The notes: generated by a model not told the origin, from the sequence alone. A stretch of DNA of 64,000 nt from Akkermansiaceae bacterium UBA7890 (GCA_002501065.1 DLRK01000043.1:44728-108727); one strand, 5' to 3'; shown: positions 1 to 9,335, counted from the stretch's first letter. A program made the numbers and translations.

Positions 1-206
1 AATTCGGCCCGGTCTCCGGGGCTTTTGCTGATCACCACCGTATGGACATCGTCGAGGTCGAATTTCCCGTAGAGGACGTCACCCACCTGGCGGGGCGGTG
101 TTCCGAAGATCATGTCCAGGTCATTTTTGAAGAGCTGGATGCATGCGCCCCCCCCCACCATGGAGGCGAGAATCACCAGGCTGAGGGTGAACTTTCTGGA
201 GAGCAT
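1..206 (-). CDS. DUF4340-like protein, N-terminal part (cut by window edge)
   Basis: The first 68 codons are visible; the gene runs off the left edge. It starts at ATG 206 with a basic residue pair and a hydrophobic stretch (MLSRKFTLSLVILASMVGGG), a signal anchor. The part after it mentions GDVLYGKFDLDDVHTVVIS, which resembles the start of DUF4340 proteins. These commonly close Gld-type ABC transporter operons, and this gene lies 80 bases downstream of the GldG-like gene on the same strand, which supports the family call. Codons 17-20 sit on a run of nine G (plus-strand C at 148-156). Function is unknown; it is probably an accessory envelope subunit of the exporter. The family call is an inference from context plus a short N-terminus. 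Confidence 0.6.
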   Translation of the reverse strand, partial: MLSRKFTLSLVILASMVGGGACIQLFKNDLDMIFGTPPRQVGDVLYGKFDLDDVHTVVISKSPGDRAE

Positions 207-286
207 GGGGCGAAAGGAGAGGAGTCCGGAGAGGTTATTCGGAAAACCCGTTCTGGGAAAGAGTGTGATCGGTTGTCCGGCCGTGG

Positions 287-1879
287 TCAGACCCGGCGGG
301 TATTCCAGATGAAGAGGGCCGCCAGGATAAAGGCGCCGGGAATGAAGAAGAGGTTGAGCTTGTTGACGAATGAGACCTTCTGGGAAGGAAGGAGCAGCTT
401 GTAGTATCTGACGGGCCTGGGGCCGATGCCGATCAGTTCTTCCCGGCCAATGAGCCAGTTGCTCGTGTTTCGCAGGAAGTCGATGTGTTCCCTGTGTCGC
501 GAGCGCGGCTGCAGGAAGTCGGAATTTGACACCACGATCATGCGTGAGGTGGCTCCGGCCGTGGTGTCGTTGCGTTCGTTGCCGCGGGAGATGGAGGCCC
601 CGAGGTAATGGGGTCCGGGGATGGGGGCGGATCCGTCAAGGGGTTGGGCGCGGACGTTCTTGTTGGTGGTAATGAGAGCCAGAGGGTTGATCTGTCTCAG
701 TTCGAGGTCTTCGGCGTTCTCCCTTATGTCGAGAGCGGAGCTGGCTCCCTCGAACAGGGTGGAGGCATTGCCAAGGTCGCCTACCGCGGTCGCGTTGGTG
801 AAAGTGGCGGTCACGTCGAAAGCCTGCCGGTTTCCCTGTATGGTGGAGAGGCGTACTTCACGGGGAGTGACGCCGTGTTCCCTCAGAAAAGCGCGGAGGT
901 TCGGGGGTTGCTGTTTCTGAGTGGGATCCAGAACTACGAGGACGGCAGCGCGGGGGCGGTCCCAGTATTCGCGGAAGATCGCCATCTCCCTGGTATTGAG
1001 ATCGAAGCGTGGTGCGACCAGGGCGACACCGGCCGCATCATCGGGAATTTTTTCCAGATCTGAGATTCGCTTGGGGATGAGCTTGATGTTGAGGCTGTCA
1101 AAGGTGCGGGTGAGAAAGGTCCAGGGGGCGTCTTCTTCCGGTCCAGCAACCTGGCTCTTGTCAGCCAGAAAGTAAAACCGGCGGGGAGTGCCCTCGACGG
1201 CACGACGGATAGCGGCGGTCAGCTGATCCTCGTCCTGGTAGCCGATCAGGCGGCGGTTCTGTCCCTTGTCACTGGCGAAGACAAGCATGTCCTTTACCGC
1301 CACATATCGGATATGGGCCCGGCGCAGGGCCGCGGTCTGTCTGGCATGGGATTGTGCCTGCTGGTCATCAGCAGGGGCAGGTGCAGGGGAGGGAACGGCG
1401 TCGATAATGATCACGTCCTCTACAAAGGTAGTGCCGTATTGGTCAGCGATTCCAAGGGCGGTATCGCTGTCCCGGACGTAATCCACAAATTCCACGGTGA
1501 GTGCGCCACGACCCAGGCGCTCATACTCCTCCAGCATGGCGTGGAGGCGGGAATAGTGAGCGGAGTTCTTCCGCACCGCGGCGATGAGGTGAACGGGATG
1601 GGCCCGGTCACCGAGCAGGTCGGAGGTCAGGAGTTTTCGCGTCTGGTTCGAAAGGCTGAACTCATTGTCCTGGCTCAGATCCCAGGCTGTATGATGGCTG
1701 CCGGAAAGATAGTTCAGCGAGAGCAACAGGATGGTGGCAAAGAGGAGCTGGACGACCATGATGCCGCTGGCAGAGCTCCGGTCCGTGCCTGCCGGCTTGG
1801 GCGACTGCCCGTGTCGGGGTTCTTCCTGCTTGTCTCGCATTTCTTCAGCCATGGCGGGGTCCGAGACTAGCTTCTCCAT
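287..1879 (-). CDS. GldG-like ABC transporter auxiliary protein
   Basis: This 530-residue protein has a short cytoplasmic N-terminus rich in charged residues and Pro. A membrane helix follows near residues 40-58 (VVQLLFATILLLSLNYLSG), then a large soluble region and a C-terminal helix (FFIPGAFILAALFIW) ending in a short basic tail. That layout, and the 'lyDLS.dneFSLS..T..lL' start of the extracytoplasmic part, are typical of the ABC_transp_aux/GldG family. Members work with a GldA ATPase and a GldF permease; in Bacteroidota they support gliding, elsewhere their cargo is not known. The start ATG overlaps the end of the permease gene by 13 bases, so the two are probably translated together. Confidence 0.85.
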   Translation of the reverse strand: MEKLVSDPAMAEEMRDKQEEPRHGQSPKPAGTDRSSASGIMVVQLLFATILLLSLNYLSGSHHTAWDLSQDNEFSLSNQTRKLLTSDLLGDRAHPVHLIAAVRKNSAHYSRLHAMLEEYERLGRGALTVEFVDYVRDSDTALGIADQYGTTFVEDVIIIDAVPSPAPAPADDQQAQSHARQTAALRRAHIRYVAVKDMLVFASDKGQNRRLIGYQDEDQLTAAIRRAVEGTPRRFYFLADKSQVAGPEEDAPWTFLTRTFDSLNIKLIPKRISDLEKIPDDAAGVALVAPRFDLNTREMAIFREYWDRPRAAVLVVLDPTQKQQPPNLRAFLREHGVTPREVRLSTIQGNRQAFDVTATFTNATAVGDLGNASTLFEGASSALDIRENAEDLELRQINPLALITTNKNVRAQPLDGSAPIPGPHYLGASISRGNERNDTTAGATSRMIVVSNSDFLQPRSRHREHIDFLRNTSNWLIGREELIGIGPRPVRYYKLLLPSQKVSFVNKLNLFFIPGAFILAALFIWNTRRV

Positions 1880-2619
1880 CGACGGTGATTGAGGACATGA
1901 TGAGTGAGGAAGAGGAAGAAGGTCGCGGCGGTGAGGTAGTAGATGATGGTGCGGCTATCGATCAGGCCCTTGGAGAAGTAGCGGAGATGTTCGCTGGAAG
2001 AAATGTGCTGGAAGAGCGAAGCGGCGGGGAAACGGTCGCCATAGATTACGGTGATGTAACCGAGGAAGTAATGAATGAAGAGGAGTCCCACTGTGACTGC
2101 TCCTGCGATGATCTGGCTGGAGGTGAGCGCCGAAGCAAAACTGCCAATCGCGATGAAGAGAGTGCCCATCAGGAAGATCAGGAGAAAGGCTCCCAGAAGT
2201 GAGCCTGTGCTGAAGGGTGGCGGCACATCGGCGAGGATGCCGAACACCTGGAACTGGATGAAGGCGGGAATCCAGAGGATGAGGTAGAAGCACAGCGTGG
2301 CGAGGTACTTGCCCAGAACGAGTTGCCAGGTCTGAACCGGGGCGGTGAGGAGGGTTTCCAGGGTGCCCGCCCGTTCTTCCTCTGCAAAGAGTCGCATGGT
2401 GATGAGCGGGAAGATGACAAGGAAATAGAACCAGAACTGTGGCATGTGGAAGACAATGTAGACCAGGCTCTCCGGAATGGGTGCGTCCTGCAGCGCTTTC
2501 ATCGCGCCGGACATGGACCAGCCCTGCATCACGGTCACGAGGGTGAGGATGATCCAGCCGAAGGGACTCAGGAAGAAGCCGCGCAACTCCTTGCGGAGGA
2601 GAATAAGGAGGTTTGTCAT
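1867..2619 (-). CDS. ABC-2 type permease (GldF-like)
   Basis: This is a 250-residue polytopic membrane protein with about six hydrophobic segments. It contains the ABC-2 permease signature near residues 75-105, where the cytoplasmic stretch MRLFAEEERAGTLETLLTAP precedes another helix. This signature is characteristic of GldF/NosY-type export permeases. The gene begins one base after the ATPase gene ends and overlaps the GldG-like gene at its 3' end, so the three form a tight operon encoding one exporter. Start ATG at 2619. The substrate cannot be read from the sequence. Confidence 0.88.
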   Translation of the reverse strand: MTNLLILLRKELRGFFLSPFGWIILTLVTVMQGWSMSGAMKALQDAPIPESLVYIVFHMPQFWFYFLVIFPLITMRLFAEEERAGTLETLLTAPVQTWQLVLGKYLATLCFYLILWIPAFIQFQVFGILADVPPPFSTGSLLGAFLLIFLMGTLFIAIGSFASALTSSQIIAGAVTVGLLFIHYFLGYITVIYGDRFPAASLFQHISSSEHLRYFSKGLIDSRTIIYYLTAATFFLFLTHHVLNHRRWRS

Positions 2620-2620
2620 G

Positions 2621-3553
2621 TCAATCCTTGCGCGTCAGTTCGACGAATACATCCTCCAGGGTGGCGTCATGTCGATGGAGATTGCGGAGGGGCCATCCCT
2701 CGTCCTGGGCCAGTCTGGCGAGGCGCTCGCGGGTGTCGGTTCCGGATTCCACCAGGACGGAGAACTCTGCCCAGTCGTCCCGACTGCGTTCGTAGTTCAC
2801 TTTCTTGACGTGGTCGAGGGCGGTCATCCTTTCCCGGGCCTTTTCCGGGTCGGTCCTTATCTCGATGGAAATTCGACCGGCCGCCCGCATGGTGGAAACC
2901 AGATTGGATGGGGTGTCGGAAGCAAGGATCTTGCCGTCGTCGATGATCACGATTTTGTCACAGATCATTTCTACCTCGGTGAGGATATGGGTGGAGAGAA
3001 GGATTGTATGAGACTTGCCGAGTTGTTTGATAAGATGACGAATGGAGCGGATCTGGTTCGGATCCAATCCATTGGTAGGTTCGTCCAGAATGAGGAGGGG
3101 GGGATCGTGGATGAGCGCGTCGGCCAGGCCCACGCGCTGGCGGAAGCCCTTGGAGAGAGTCTTGATCATCTTACGACGGACCTCCCGGAGTCCGCAGCGT
3201 TCAAGCACCTCATCCATGCGAGCGTGGAGGGCTTTGCCCTTAAGTCCCTTAATCTGACCGCGGAACCGCAGATATTCACGGACCCGCATGTCCCGGTAAA
3301 GGGGGACGGATTCCGGGAGGTAGCCAATTTGGCGCCGAGCTTCCACGGAGTGGCGGCTCACGTCCAGGCTGTCGATGGCGGCGGATCCGCTGGTGGGCGG
3401 AAGAAAACCGGTGAGCATCCGGATGGTGGTGGTCTTGCCGGCTCCGTTTGGTCCGAGGAAGCCGACCACTTGACCCTGTTCCACTTCGAAGGTGGCCCCG
3501 GCCACCGCCAGATGGCGGCCAAAACGCTTGGTGAGGTTGTTAACCTTGATCAT
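2621..3553 (-). CDS. ABC transporter ATP-binding protein (GldA-like)
   Basis: This 310-residue ATPase has a canonical Walker A at residues 34-41 (GPNGAGKT), a signature loop LSKGFRQRV, and a Walker B LLILDEPT followed by a D-loop GLDPNQ. The switch His is in LSTHIL. The C-terminal 90 residues form the regulatory extension usual in CcmA/GldA-type exporters. It is the first gene of the exporter operon and is divergent from sucA. Start ATG at 3553. It powers the adjacent GldF-like permease. Confidence 0.92.
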   Translation of the reverse strand: MIKVNNLTKRFGRHLAVAGATFEVEQGQVVGFLGPNGAGKTTTIRMLTGFLPPTSGSAAIDSLDVSRHSVEARRQIGYLPESVPLYRDMRVREYLRFRGQIKGLKGKALHARMDEVLERCGLREVRRKMIKTLSKGFRQRVGLADALIHDPPLLILDEPTNGLDPNQIRSIRHLIKQLGKSHTILLSTHILTEVEMICDKIVIIDDGKILASDTPSNLVSTMRAAGRISIEIRTDPEKARERMTALDHVKKVNYERSRDDWAEFSVLVESGTDTRERLARLAQDEGWPLRNLHRHDATLEDVFVELTRKD

Positions 3554-3588
3554 TTTGCTCGGGGACGAGAACCGAACCGCATGGGCGA

Positions 3589-3616
3589 TTGACTCTCTCA
3601 GTAGGTGCTCTTAACT
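3589..3616 (+). promoter_or_regulatory. Candidate promoter for sucAB
   Basis: TTGACT at 3589-3594 matches five of six bases of the -35 consensus. After a 16-base spacer, TTAACT at 3611-3616 is a weak -10. It sits in the divergent gap between the ABC operon and sucA, leaving a leader of roughly 65-70 nt. No Shine-Dalgarno precedes the sucA ATG. Sequence match only. Confidence 0.35.
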
Positions 3617-3689
3617 AAAGCGGATTGCTACCGGCACCAAGGAAGAAAACCCCGCTCGTGCCTCCGCGATTGCAGCCTGTCTGTGCCAA

Positions 3690-6500
3690 ATGAATTCTTC
3701 CGTTTCCGCACGCATGAGTGCTGATTTGCTTGAGGCGAATTATGAGCGCTGGCTTGAAGATCCCACCGGGCTTGAGCCCACCTGGTCGGCGTTTTTCGAG
3801 GGCTTCGCACTGGGCGCCACCCAACTCAGGGAACTGGGAGAGGCGGAGGGCAACGGGTCTGGATCTCCCCCTGCAGAGGTATCCGCCCCCGGGGTTCCCG
3901 CCGTGGAACTCACCGCCGAGCAACTGGCCTTCCGAGGCGGGGTGGTCAGTCTGGTGTATAATTATCGCACGCTTGGCCACACCCAGGCGCGCATTAACCC
4001 GCTTGATAAGTCCCCGCCTCGCAATCCCCGTCTGGAACTCCTGAAGTTCGGCCTTAATGATGGCGATTGCGAGCGTGAGGCCTCCACTCAGTTTTTCCGT
4101 AACGGTGAGAAGATGAAGTTGGACGAGATGGTGGAAGCACTCGATGAGACCTATTCCGGCTGGATAGGATTCGAATTCATGCATATTCACAACACCGAGG
4201 TGCGGAACTGGATTCGCGAGCGAATCGAGGAGCGGGTGATGCATGGCGAGGCGCCTCAGGAGTTGCAGGAGAAGACCCTGGGCTGGCTCCTGGAAGCCGA
4301 GCTTTTTGAGTCCTTCCTCGGCAAGAAATTCCTCGGAGAAAAGCGTTTTTCACTGGAGGGCGGAGAGGGTCTCATGGCTATCCTGAACCAGATTATCGAA
4401 CTCTCGCCAGGAGCAGGAGTCAAGGAAGTGACGATGGGAATGGCGCACCGCGGGCGTCTCAATGTCCTTGCTCAGATTGTGCGCAAGTCGCTTCGGACCA
4501 TTCTTTACGAGTTCACTCCCAATTATGTGCCCGATCTGGTGGCCGGCGATGGAGATGTGAAGTATCATCTCGGCTACGAAAGCGTGCGGAAGGTTGCCGA
4601 CGGTGAAGTGCGGGTCAGCCTTGCGGCCAATCCCAGTCACCTCGAGGCGGTCAACGCGGTTGTGGAAGGAAAGGCCCGCGCGCGTCAGCGCATCCTCGGT
4701 GACGACGGGGTGACGACGGATCGCAAGCAGGTTCTGCCGCTCCTTATCCACGGCGACGCGGCTTTTGCCGGACAGGGTTCGGTGGCGGAGGTTCTCAACC
4801 TCTCCCAGTTGCCGGGGTACCGGACGGGAGGGACCATCCACGTGATCATCAATAATCAGATCGGGTTTACCACGATGCCGTCTGATGCCCGGTCTTCATC
4901 CTACGCCACCGATGTGGCCAAGATGATTGAGGCGCCGATCCTGCATGTGAATGGCGAGCGCCCCATGGAATTGATCTGGGCGGCGGAATTTGCCTTCGCC
5001 TTCCGTCAGCGATTCGGGCGCGATGTGGTGATCGACATGTACTGCTATCGTCGCCAGGGCCATAATGAAACCGATCAGGCCGCCTTCACCCAGCCCCATA
5101 TTTACCGGCAGATCTCCGACCGCGAGCCGATTGGCCAGCTCTACGGAGCCCAACTGGTGAAGAGTGGGGTGATGAGTCATGATGAGGTCCAGGCGAAGCA
5201 TGATGAGATCTGGAACCGTTTCGAGGCCGAGTATGCCGAGATGAAGCGTCTGGAGGAGGAAGGCAATCGGAGTATTTTCAGTGGGTCGACCGCCGAGACT
5301 CAGGAGGTTTTCAATCATGACCCGGTTTTCACCGGCATATCCAGAGAACTGCTACAGCATGTGGGAAAGGTGCTCACCACGGTGCCACAGGGCTTCAAGC
5401 TGCACCCGACCCTGGCCAAGCGCTTCATGCCGCGGCGGGTGGAGACTCTCAAGAATGGAGGGCCCTTTGACTGGGCCTTCTCGGAATCACTGGCCTGGGG
5501 AGCGCTCCTGAAGGAAGGCTACCCCGTGCGACTCTCCGGGCAGGATTGCCGCCGCGGAACCTTCAGCCAACGCCACGCCGTGTTCTACGACTACGAGAAT
5601 CGGCAGCGTCATATTCCGCTCCACCACATCGATCCGGAGCAGGCCAAGTTCTGTGTCTACAACAGCCTGCTTTCCGAGGCTGCGGTACTTGGGTTCGACT
5701 ACGGGTATTCGCTGGGTTGTCCCCAGATGCTCATCATGTGGGAAGCCCAGTTTGGAGACTTTGTCAACGGGGCGCAGGTGATCATCGACCAGTTCATCTC
5801 CTCCGCGGAATCCAAGTGGCAGACACCCAGCAGCGTGGTGATGCTCCTGCCGCATGGCTACGAGGGAATGGGACCGGAGCACAGCAGTGCGCGTCTGGAA
5901 CGATTCCTGCAGCTTTGTGCGGAGAAGAACATGACGGTGGCCAACCCGACTACCCCCGCTCAGTATTTCCACGTCCTGCGACGCCAGAAGCATCGCGGGT
6001 TTCTCAAGCCGCTGGTGCTGATGACCCCGAAGAGTCTTCTCACCCGGCCCGAGGCAGTCTCCCAGGAGGAAGAGTTTCTCGAAGGGGAATCCTTCCGGGA
6101 GGTGCTGCCAGATTACCAGGTCAATGAATCGATGTTCGATGACATCGAGCGTGTCATTTTCTGCTCGGGAAAAATTTACTACGATCTGCTGCAATACCGC
6201 AAAGAGCAGGAGATTGGCAACGCCGCTATCATTCGTATCGAGCAACTCTATCCGTTTCACCGCGAAATGATTGAAGAGACGATCGGGGTCTTCGAGAAGG
6301 CCGCCAAATACGTCTGGTGTCAGGAGGAGCCTCTCAACATGGGGGCCTGGTCCTATGTCTGGCCGCGCCTCGAAAAGTGCGTGGGATCACAGCACGTGCG
6401 CTATGCGGGTCGCAACCGCGCCTCGAGTCCGGCGGCAGGTTCCAAGGCCATGCACCTGCGGGAACAGAAGAAGCTCGTGGAGAAGGCCTTCTCCGTCTAA
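3690..6500 (+). CDS. sucA: 2-oxoglutarate dehydrogenase E1 component
   Basis: This thiamine-diphosphate enzyme decarboxylates 2-oxoglutarate and transfers the succinyl group to the lipoyl arm of E2. At 936 residues it has the usual family length. The N-terminal 50 residues contain the conserved start ADLLEANYERWLEDP, the segment by which E1o docks on its E2 core. Recognisable active-site blocks include GMAHRGRLNVL, the Mg/ThDP motif region GDAAFAGQGSVAE followed by IINNQIGFTT, and the C-terminal EEPLNMGAWSYV. Start ATG 3690 gives the complete N-terminus. sucB follows after 32 bases. No E3 (lpd) gene is seen in the window. Confidence 0.97.
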   Translation: MNSSVSARMSADLLEANYERWLEDPTGLEPTWSAFFEGFALGATQLRELGEAEGNGSGSPPAEVSAPGVPAVELTAEQLAFRGGVVSLVYNYRTLGHTQARINPLDKSPPRNPRLELLKFGLNDGDCEREASTQFFRNGEKMKLDEMVEALDETYSGWIGFEFMHIHNTEVRNWIRERIEERVMHGEAPQELQEKTLGWLLEAELFESFLGKKFLGEKRFSLEGGEGLMAILNQIIELSPGAGVKEVTMGMAHRGRLNVLAQIVRKSLRTILYEFTPNYVPDLVAGDGDVKYHLGYESVRKVADGEVRVSLAANPSHLEAVNAVVEGKARARQRILGDDGVTTDRKQVLPLLIHGDAAFAGQGSVAEVLNLSQLPGYRTGGTIHVIINNQIGFTTMPSDARSSSYATDVAKMIEAPILHVNGERPMELIWAAEFAFAFRQRFGRDVVIDMYCYRRQGHNETDQAAFTQPHIYRQISDREPIGQLYGAQLVKSGVMSHDEVQAKHDEIWNRFEAEYAEMKRLEEEGNRSIFSGSTAETQEVFNHDPVFTGISRELLQHVGKVLTTVPQGFKLHPTLAKRFMPRRVETLKNGGPFDWAFSESLAWGALLKEGYPVRLSGQDCRRGTFSQRHAVFYDYENRQRHIPLHHIDPEQAKFCVYNSLLSEAAVLGFDYGYSLGCPQMLIMWEAQFGDFVNGAQVIIDQFISSAESKWQTPSSVVMLLPHGYEGMGPEHSSARLERFLQLCAEKNMTVANPTTPAQYFHVLRRQKHRGFLKPLVLMTPKSLLTRPEAVSQEEEFLEGESFREVLPDYQVNESMFDDIERVIFCSGKIYYDLLQYRKEQEIGNAAIIRIEQLYPFHREMIEETIGVFEKAAKYVWCQEEPLNMGAWSYVWPRLEKCVGSQHVRYAGRNRASSPAAGSKAMHLREQKKLVEKAFSV

Positions 6501-6532
6501 GAAACACCTCACCGCTACCGATCACTCCACCC

Positions 6533-8107
6533 ATGGCGCATGAAGTCAAGATTCCCGCCGCCGGCGAGTCCATCAACTCGGCAACTATCGGGCAATGGCA
6601 CAAGGCCGAGGGTGAGACGATCGGCAAGGGGGACCTGCTGGCCACCATTGAGACCGACAAGGTGTCCACCGAGCTGGAATCGGAGGTCGCAGGGACCATC
6701 AGAATTGTGGTGCCGGAAGGCGAGGAGGTCGCGATCGGAACGGTCATTGCAGAGATTGTGGAAGGAGCGGAGATGAGCTCCGCAGACCCTCCAGTTGCCC
6801 CGGAATCGGCAGGAGAAGAGGAACCTGAGCCGGAACGACAACTCGAAGCCGCCGCCGGGTCGACCGTGGCCGGGGATGCGGAGGTGCCCTTCGGATTCAC
6901 GACCCTCGATGACGAGCCTGAGATCATTGCCATAAAAGTCCCTGCCGCGGGCGAATCGATCGCCTCGGCTACCATTGCGCAGTGGCACAAGCGTGATGGG
7001 GAAGGAGTCAGGGAGGGGGAGACTCTGGTTACTCTCGAAACCGACAAGGTCTCTGCGGAGCTTGATGCGGAAGCCGACGGCGTGCTCGACATCCTCTCGC
7101 CGGAAGGGATGGAGGTGTCCATCGGAGCCGTTATCGGAACCCTGACGGTTGGCGCTGTGCCTGCGACGGAGGTTGCGGCTTCCGCTCCCGAGGCCCAGGA
7201 AGCGGAGTTGGCGAGCCCGCCGGATACTGTTTCTCCCGCGCCGGTGGAAGCGTCCTTGCCCGTGGCAGCTTCAGATCCCGCCTCTTCTGCGGCTGCGGAC
7301 CTGCGGTCTACTTCGTTGGTTGGGGAGGAGGCGTCCTCCCGGCTCAAGCCGGATTTCAACGTGGCCCCTGAGTCTCCCGGGCGGGAAGAGTTTGAACCGT
7401 TCTCGGATGGACGCGTCACCCGCCGTCGACTCAGCTCCCTGCGACGGAAAATCGCCACTCAGCTTGTCAATGCCCAGCAGACGGCGGCCATTCTGACGAC
7501 CTTCAACGAGGTCGACATGTCTGCGGTGATCGAGTTGCGCAAGACCGTGCAGGAGAGTTTCATGGAGAAGTATGGAACAAAGCTGGGGTTCATGTCCCTT
7601 TTTGTGAAGGCGGTGGTGCAGGCCCTGCAGGAGGTGCCCTCTCTCAATGGGCGCATTGAGGGGGACGAGATCATCGAGAACCACTTCTACGACATCGGGA
7701 TTGCGGTGGGGACCGAGAAGGGCCTGGTGGTGCCGGTGGTGCGCGATGCTGACAAGAAGGGTTGCCCGGAGATCGAAAAGGACATCCTCGGCTATTCCGA
7801 GCGAGCCCGGGAGGGAAAGATCCAGCTGGAAGATCTGCAGGGAGGGGTTTTCACCATCTCCAATGGAGGGATTTATGGATCCCTCCTCAGTACGCCTATT
7901 CTCAATCCGCCCCAGAGTGGCATCCTGGGCATGCACACCATCCAGGAACGTCCCGTGGCGATCGACGGGAAGGTCGAGGTGCGGCCCATGATGTACCTCG
8001 CCCTCAGCTACGATCATCGCCTGGTGGACGGAAAGGAGGCCGTGACGTTTCTGATCAGGATCAAGGATTGTCTGGAGAGTCCCGCCAGCTTGCTGCTGGA
8101 GCTGTAG
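6533..8107 (+). CDS. sucB: Dihydrolipoamide succinyltransferase (E2) with two lipoyl domains
   Basis: This is the E2 core of the 2-oxoglutarate dehydrogenase complex, 524 residues. Lipoyl domain 1 spans about 1-78 with the lipoylated Lys43 in ETDKVST. Lipoyl domain 2 spans about 130-205 with Lys172 in ETDKVSA. An Ala/Pro/Ser-rich linker runs from about 205 to 292. The catalytic domain begins at about 293 (RVTRRRLSSLRRKIA) and keeps the active-site motif YDHRLVDG (His495, Asp499). Between linker and core I cannot find the peripheral-subunit-binding domain that normally recruits E3. Start ATG 6533 is chosen because MAHEVKIPAAGES is a canonical lipoyl start; the frame extends upstream into sucA. 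Confidence 0.93.
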   Translation: MAHEVKIPAAGESINSATIGQWHKAEGETIGKGDLLATIETDKVSTELESEVAGTIRIVVPEGEEVAIGTVIAEIVEGAEMSSADPPVAPESAGEEEPEPERQLEAAAGSTVAGDAEVPFGFTTLDDEPEIIAIKVPAAGESIASATIAQWHKRDGEGVREGETLVTLETDKVSAELDAEADGVLDILSPEGMEVSIGAVIGTLTVGAVPATEVAASAPEAQEAELASPPDTVSPAPVEASLPVAASDPASSAAADLRSTSLVGEEASSRLKPDFNVAPESPGREEFEPFSDGRVTRRRLSSLRRKIATQLVNAQQTAAILTTFNEVDMSAVIELRKTVQESFMEKYGTKLGFMSLFVKAVVQALQEVPSLNGRIEGDEIIENHFYDIGIAVGTEKGLVVPVVRDADKKGCPEIEKDILGYSERAREGKIQLEDLQGGVFTISNGGIYGSLLSTPILNPPQSGILGMHTIQERPVAIDGKVEVRPMMYLALSYDHRLVDGKEAVTFLIRIKDCLESPASLLLEL

Positions 8108-8169
8108 GAGGGCACCGGCCTGGCCGATGTGATCCGTGTTTGCCAATGCGTGAGAGATGAGAGACCGAG

Positions 8170-9135
8170 ATGAGGGATGACATTTTCCGATTTCTGAAAG
8201 GATTCGCAATGGGGGCTGCCAATGTGATTCCCGGGGTGTCCGGCGGGACAATCGCCTTCATCACCGGGATTTTCGAGCGACTCATTGAAGCAATCAAGAA
8301 GTTCGACGGCACCACTGCCCGTCTCCTGTTCAGGTTCAGGGTCGGGGAGGCCTGGAAGCGTGTGGATGGGCGCTTTCTGGGAGCCCTGGGGGTTGGAGTG
8401 GCGGTGAGCATTGTCACCATGGCGCGGATCCTGGAGTGGGGATTCGAGCACCATCCTGTCATGGTGTGGGCCTTTTTCTTCGGACTCATCGCTGCTTCCC
8501 TTCCTGCGGTGGGCAAGCTGGTCAGGCGCTGGGGTGCCGGTCCGGCCATCGCCCTCCTGGTGGGAACGGGAATTGCACTTTCCATGGCCTTCATGACCCC
8601 GGTTTCAGGGAGCAGTAACGTTTTCTATCTTCTGCTCTGCGGCGTGGTGGCGATGAGCAGCATGATCATCCCCGGGTTGAGTGGATCGTTCGTCCTGCTC
8701 CTGATGGGGACCTACAAGCTCATCATGATCGACGCGGTCAATGACCTCACCAGTGGCGAGATCGGGGCCGGTCTCAGGATCCTTGTGCCCTTTGGGATAG
8801 GGGCGTTAGCGGGTTTGGTGGTGCTGGCGAGGGCACTGAGCTGGCTGTTCCACACCTGGCACGATATTGTGGTGGCGCTCATCACCGGGTTCGTGGCGGG
8901 GTCGCTCGCCATCATCTGGCCCTGGAAGGATCCCGTCCCGGAGGAGTTTGTTCGCGACGGGGAGGTGAAGGAGAAGATTATCGGATTTGAAAACTGGCAC
9001 CTGCCGGACTTGGGAGCGGGAACCACCTGGGCGGCGATCGGGTTGATGTTGGCGGGTGGACTCCTGATCGTTGTCCTGGAAGTATTTGTGAGGCGTCCGG
9101 ATGGGGGGAAGGGGATCCCACCGGTGGAGGAGTGA
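8170..9135 (+). CDS. DUF368 family undecaprenyl-phosphate translocase
   Basis: This 321-residue polytopic inner-membrane protein begins with the family hallmark FLKGFAMGAANVIPGVSGGTI, and a second inverted half has IIPGLSGSFVLLLMG. DUF368 proteins (PopT type) return undecaprenyl phosphate across the membrane so that cell-wall precursors can be carried again. About eight to nine hydrophobic segments are visible, with a charged hydrophilic insert near 255-290. Start ATG 8170 follows a GAGA-rich stretch that could serve as a ribosome-binding site. It lies 62 bases after sucB, on the same strand, but with no evident functional tie. Confidence 0.92.
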   Translation: MRDDIFRFLKGFAMGAANVIPGVSGGTIAFITGIFERLIEAIKKFDGTTARLLFRFRVGEAWKRVDGRFLGALGVGVAVSIVTMARILEWGFEHHPVMVWAFFFGLIAASLPAVGKLVRRWGAGPAIALLVGTGIALSMAFMTPVSGSSNVFYLLLCGVVAMSSMIIPGLSGSFVLLLMGTYKLIMIDAVNDLTSGEIGAGLRILVPFGIGALAGLVVLARALSWLFHTWHDIVVALITGFVAGSLAIIWPWKDPVPEEFVRDGEVKEKIIGFENWHLPDLGAGTTWAAIGLMLAGGLLIVVLEVFVRRPDGGKGIPPVEE

Positions 9136-9298
9136 CCGCTTCCATGTCTGATCAGGCTCCGGATTCCGCCGGCAGGGATGATCCACCGGGCGAAGGTTGA
9201 CCCGGTGTGGTTGCGGCAAGCCCATTGGTGAGGTTAGCGGATGTTGGATTAAGGCAGGGTTGCCAGGTGGGATGGTGGAAAATTTGCTCCCATTGCCC

Positions 9299-9326
9299 TT
9301 GACCTGATCTGAAGTTTCGATAATTT
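9299..9326 (+). promoter_or_regulatory. Leaderless-type promoter of the GbsR-like gene
   Basis: TTGACC at 9299-9304, a 16-base spacer, then TAATTT at 9321-9326. The ATG at 9336 begins only nine bases after the -10, so transcription should start within about three bases of the start codon. No Shine-Dalgarno is present, consistent with a leaderless message. Confidence 0.55.
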
Positions 9327-9335
9327 CTGAAATAG

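Noticed and set aside
9144..9200. 18-codon ORF between the DUF368 gene and the regulator (MSDQAPDSAGRDDPPGEG)
   Set aside because: Too short and low in complexity, with no ribosome-binding site or conservation evidence.
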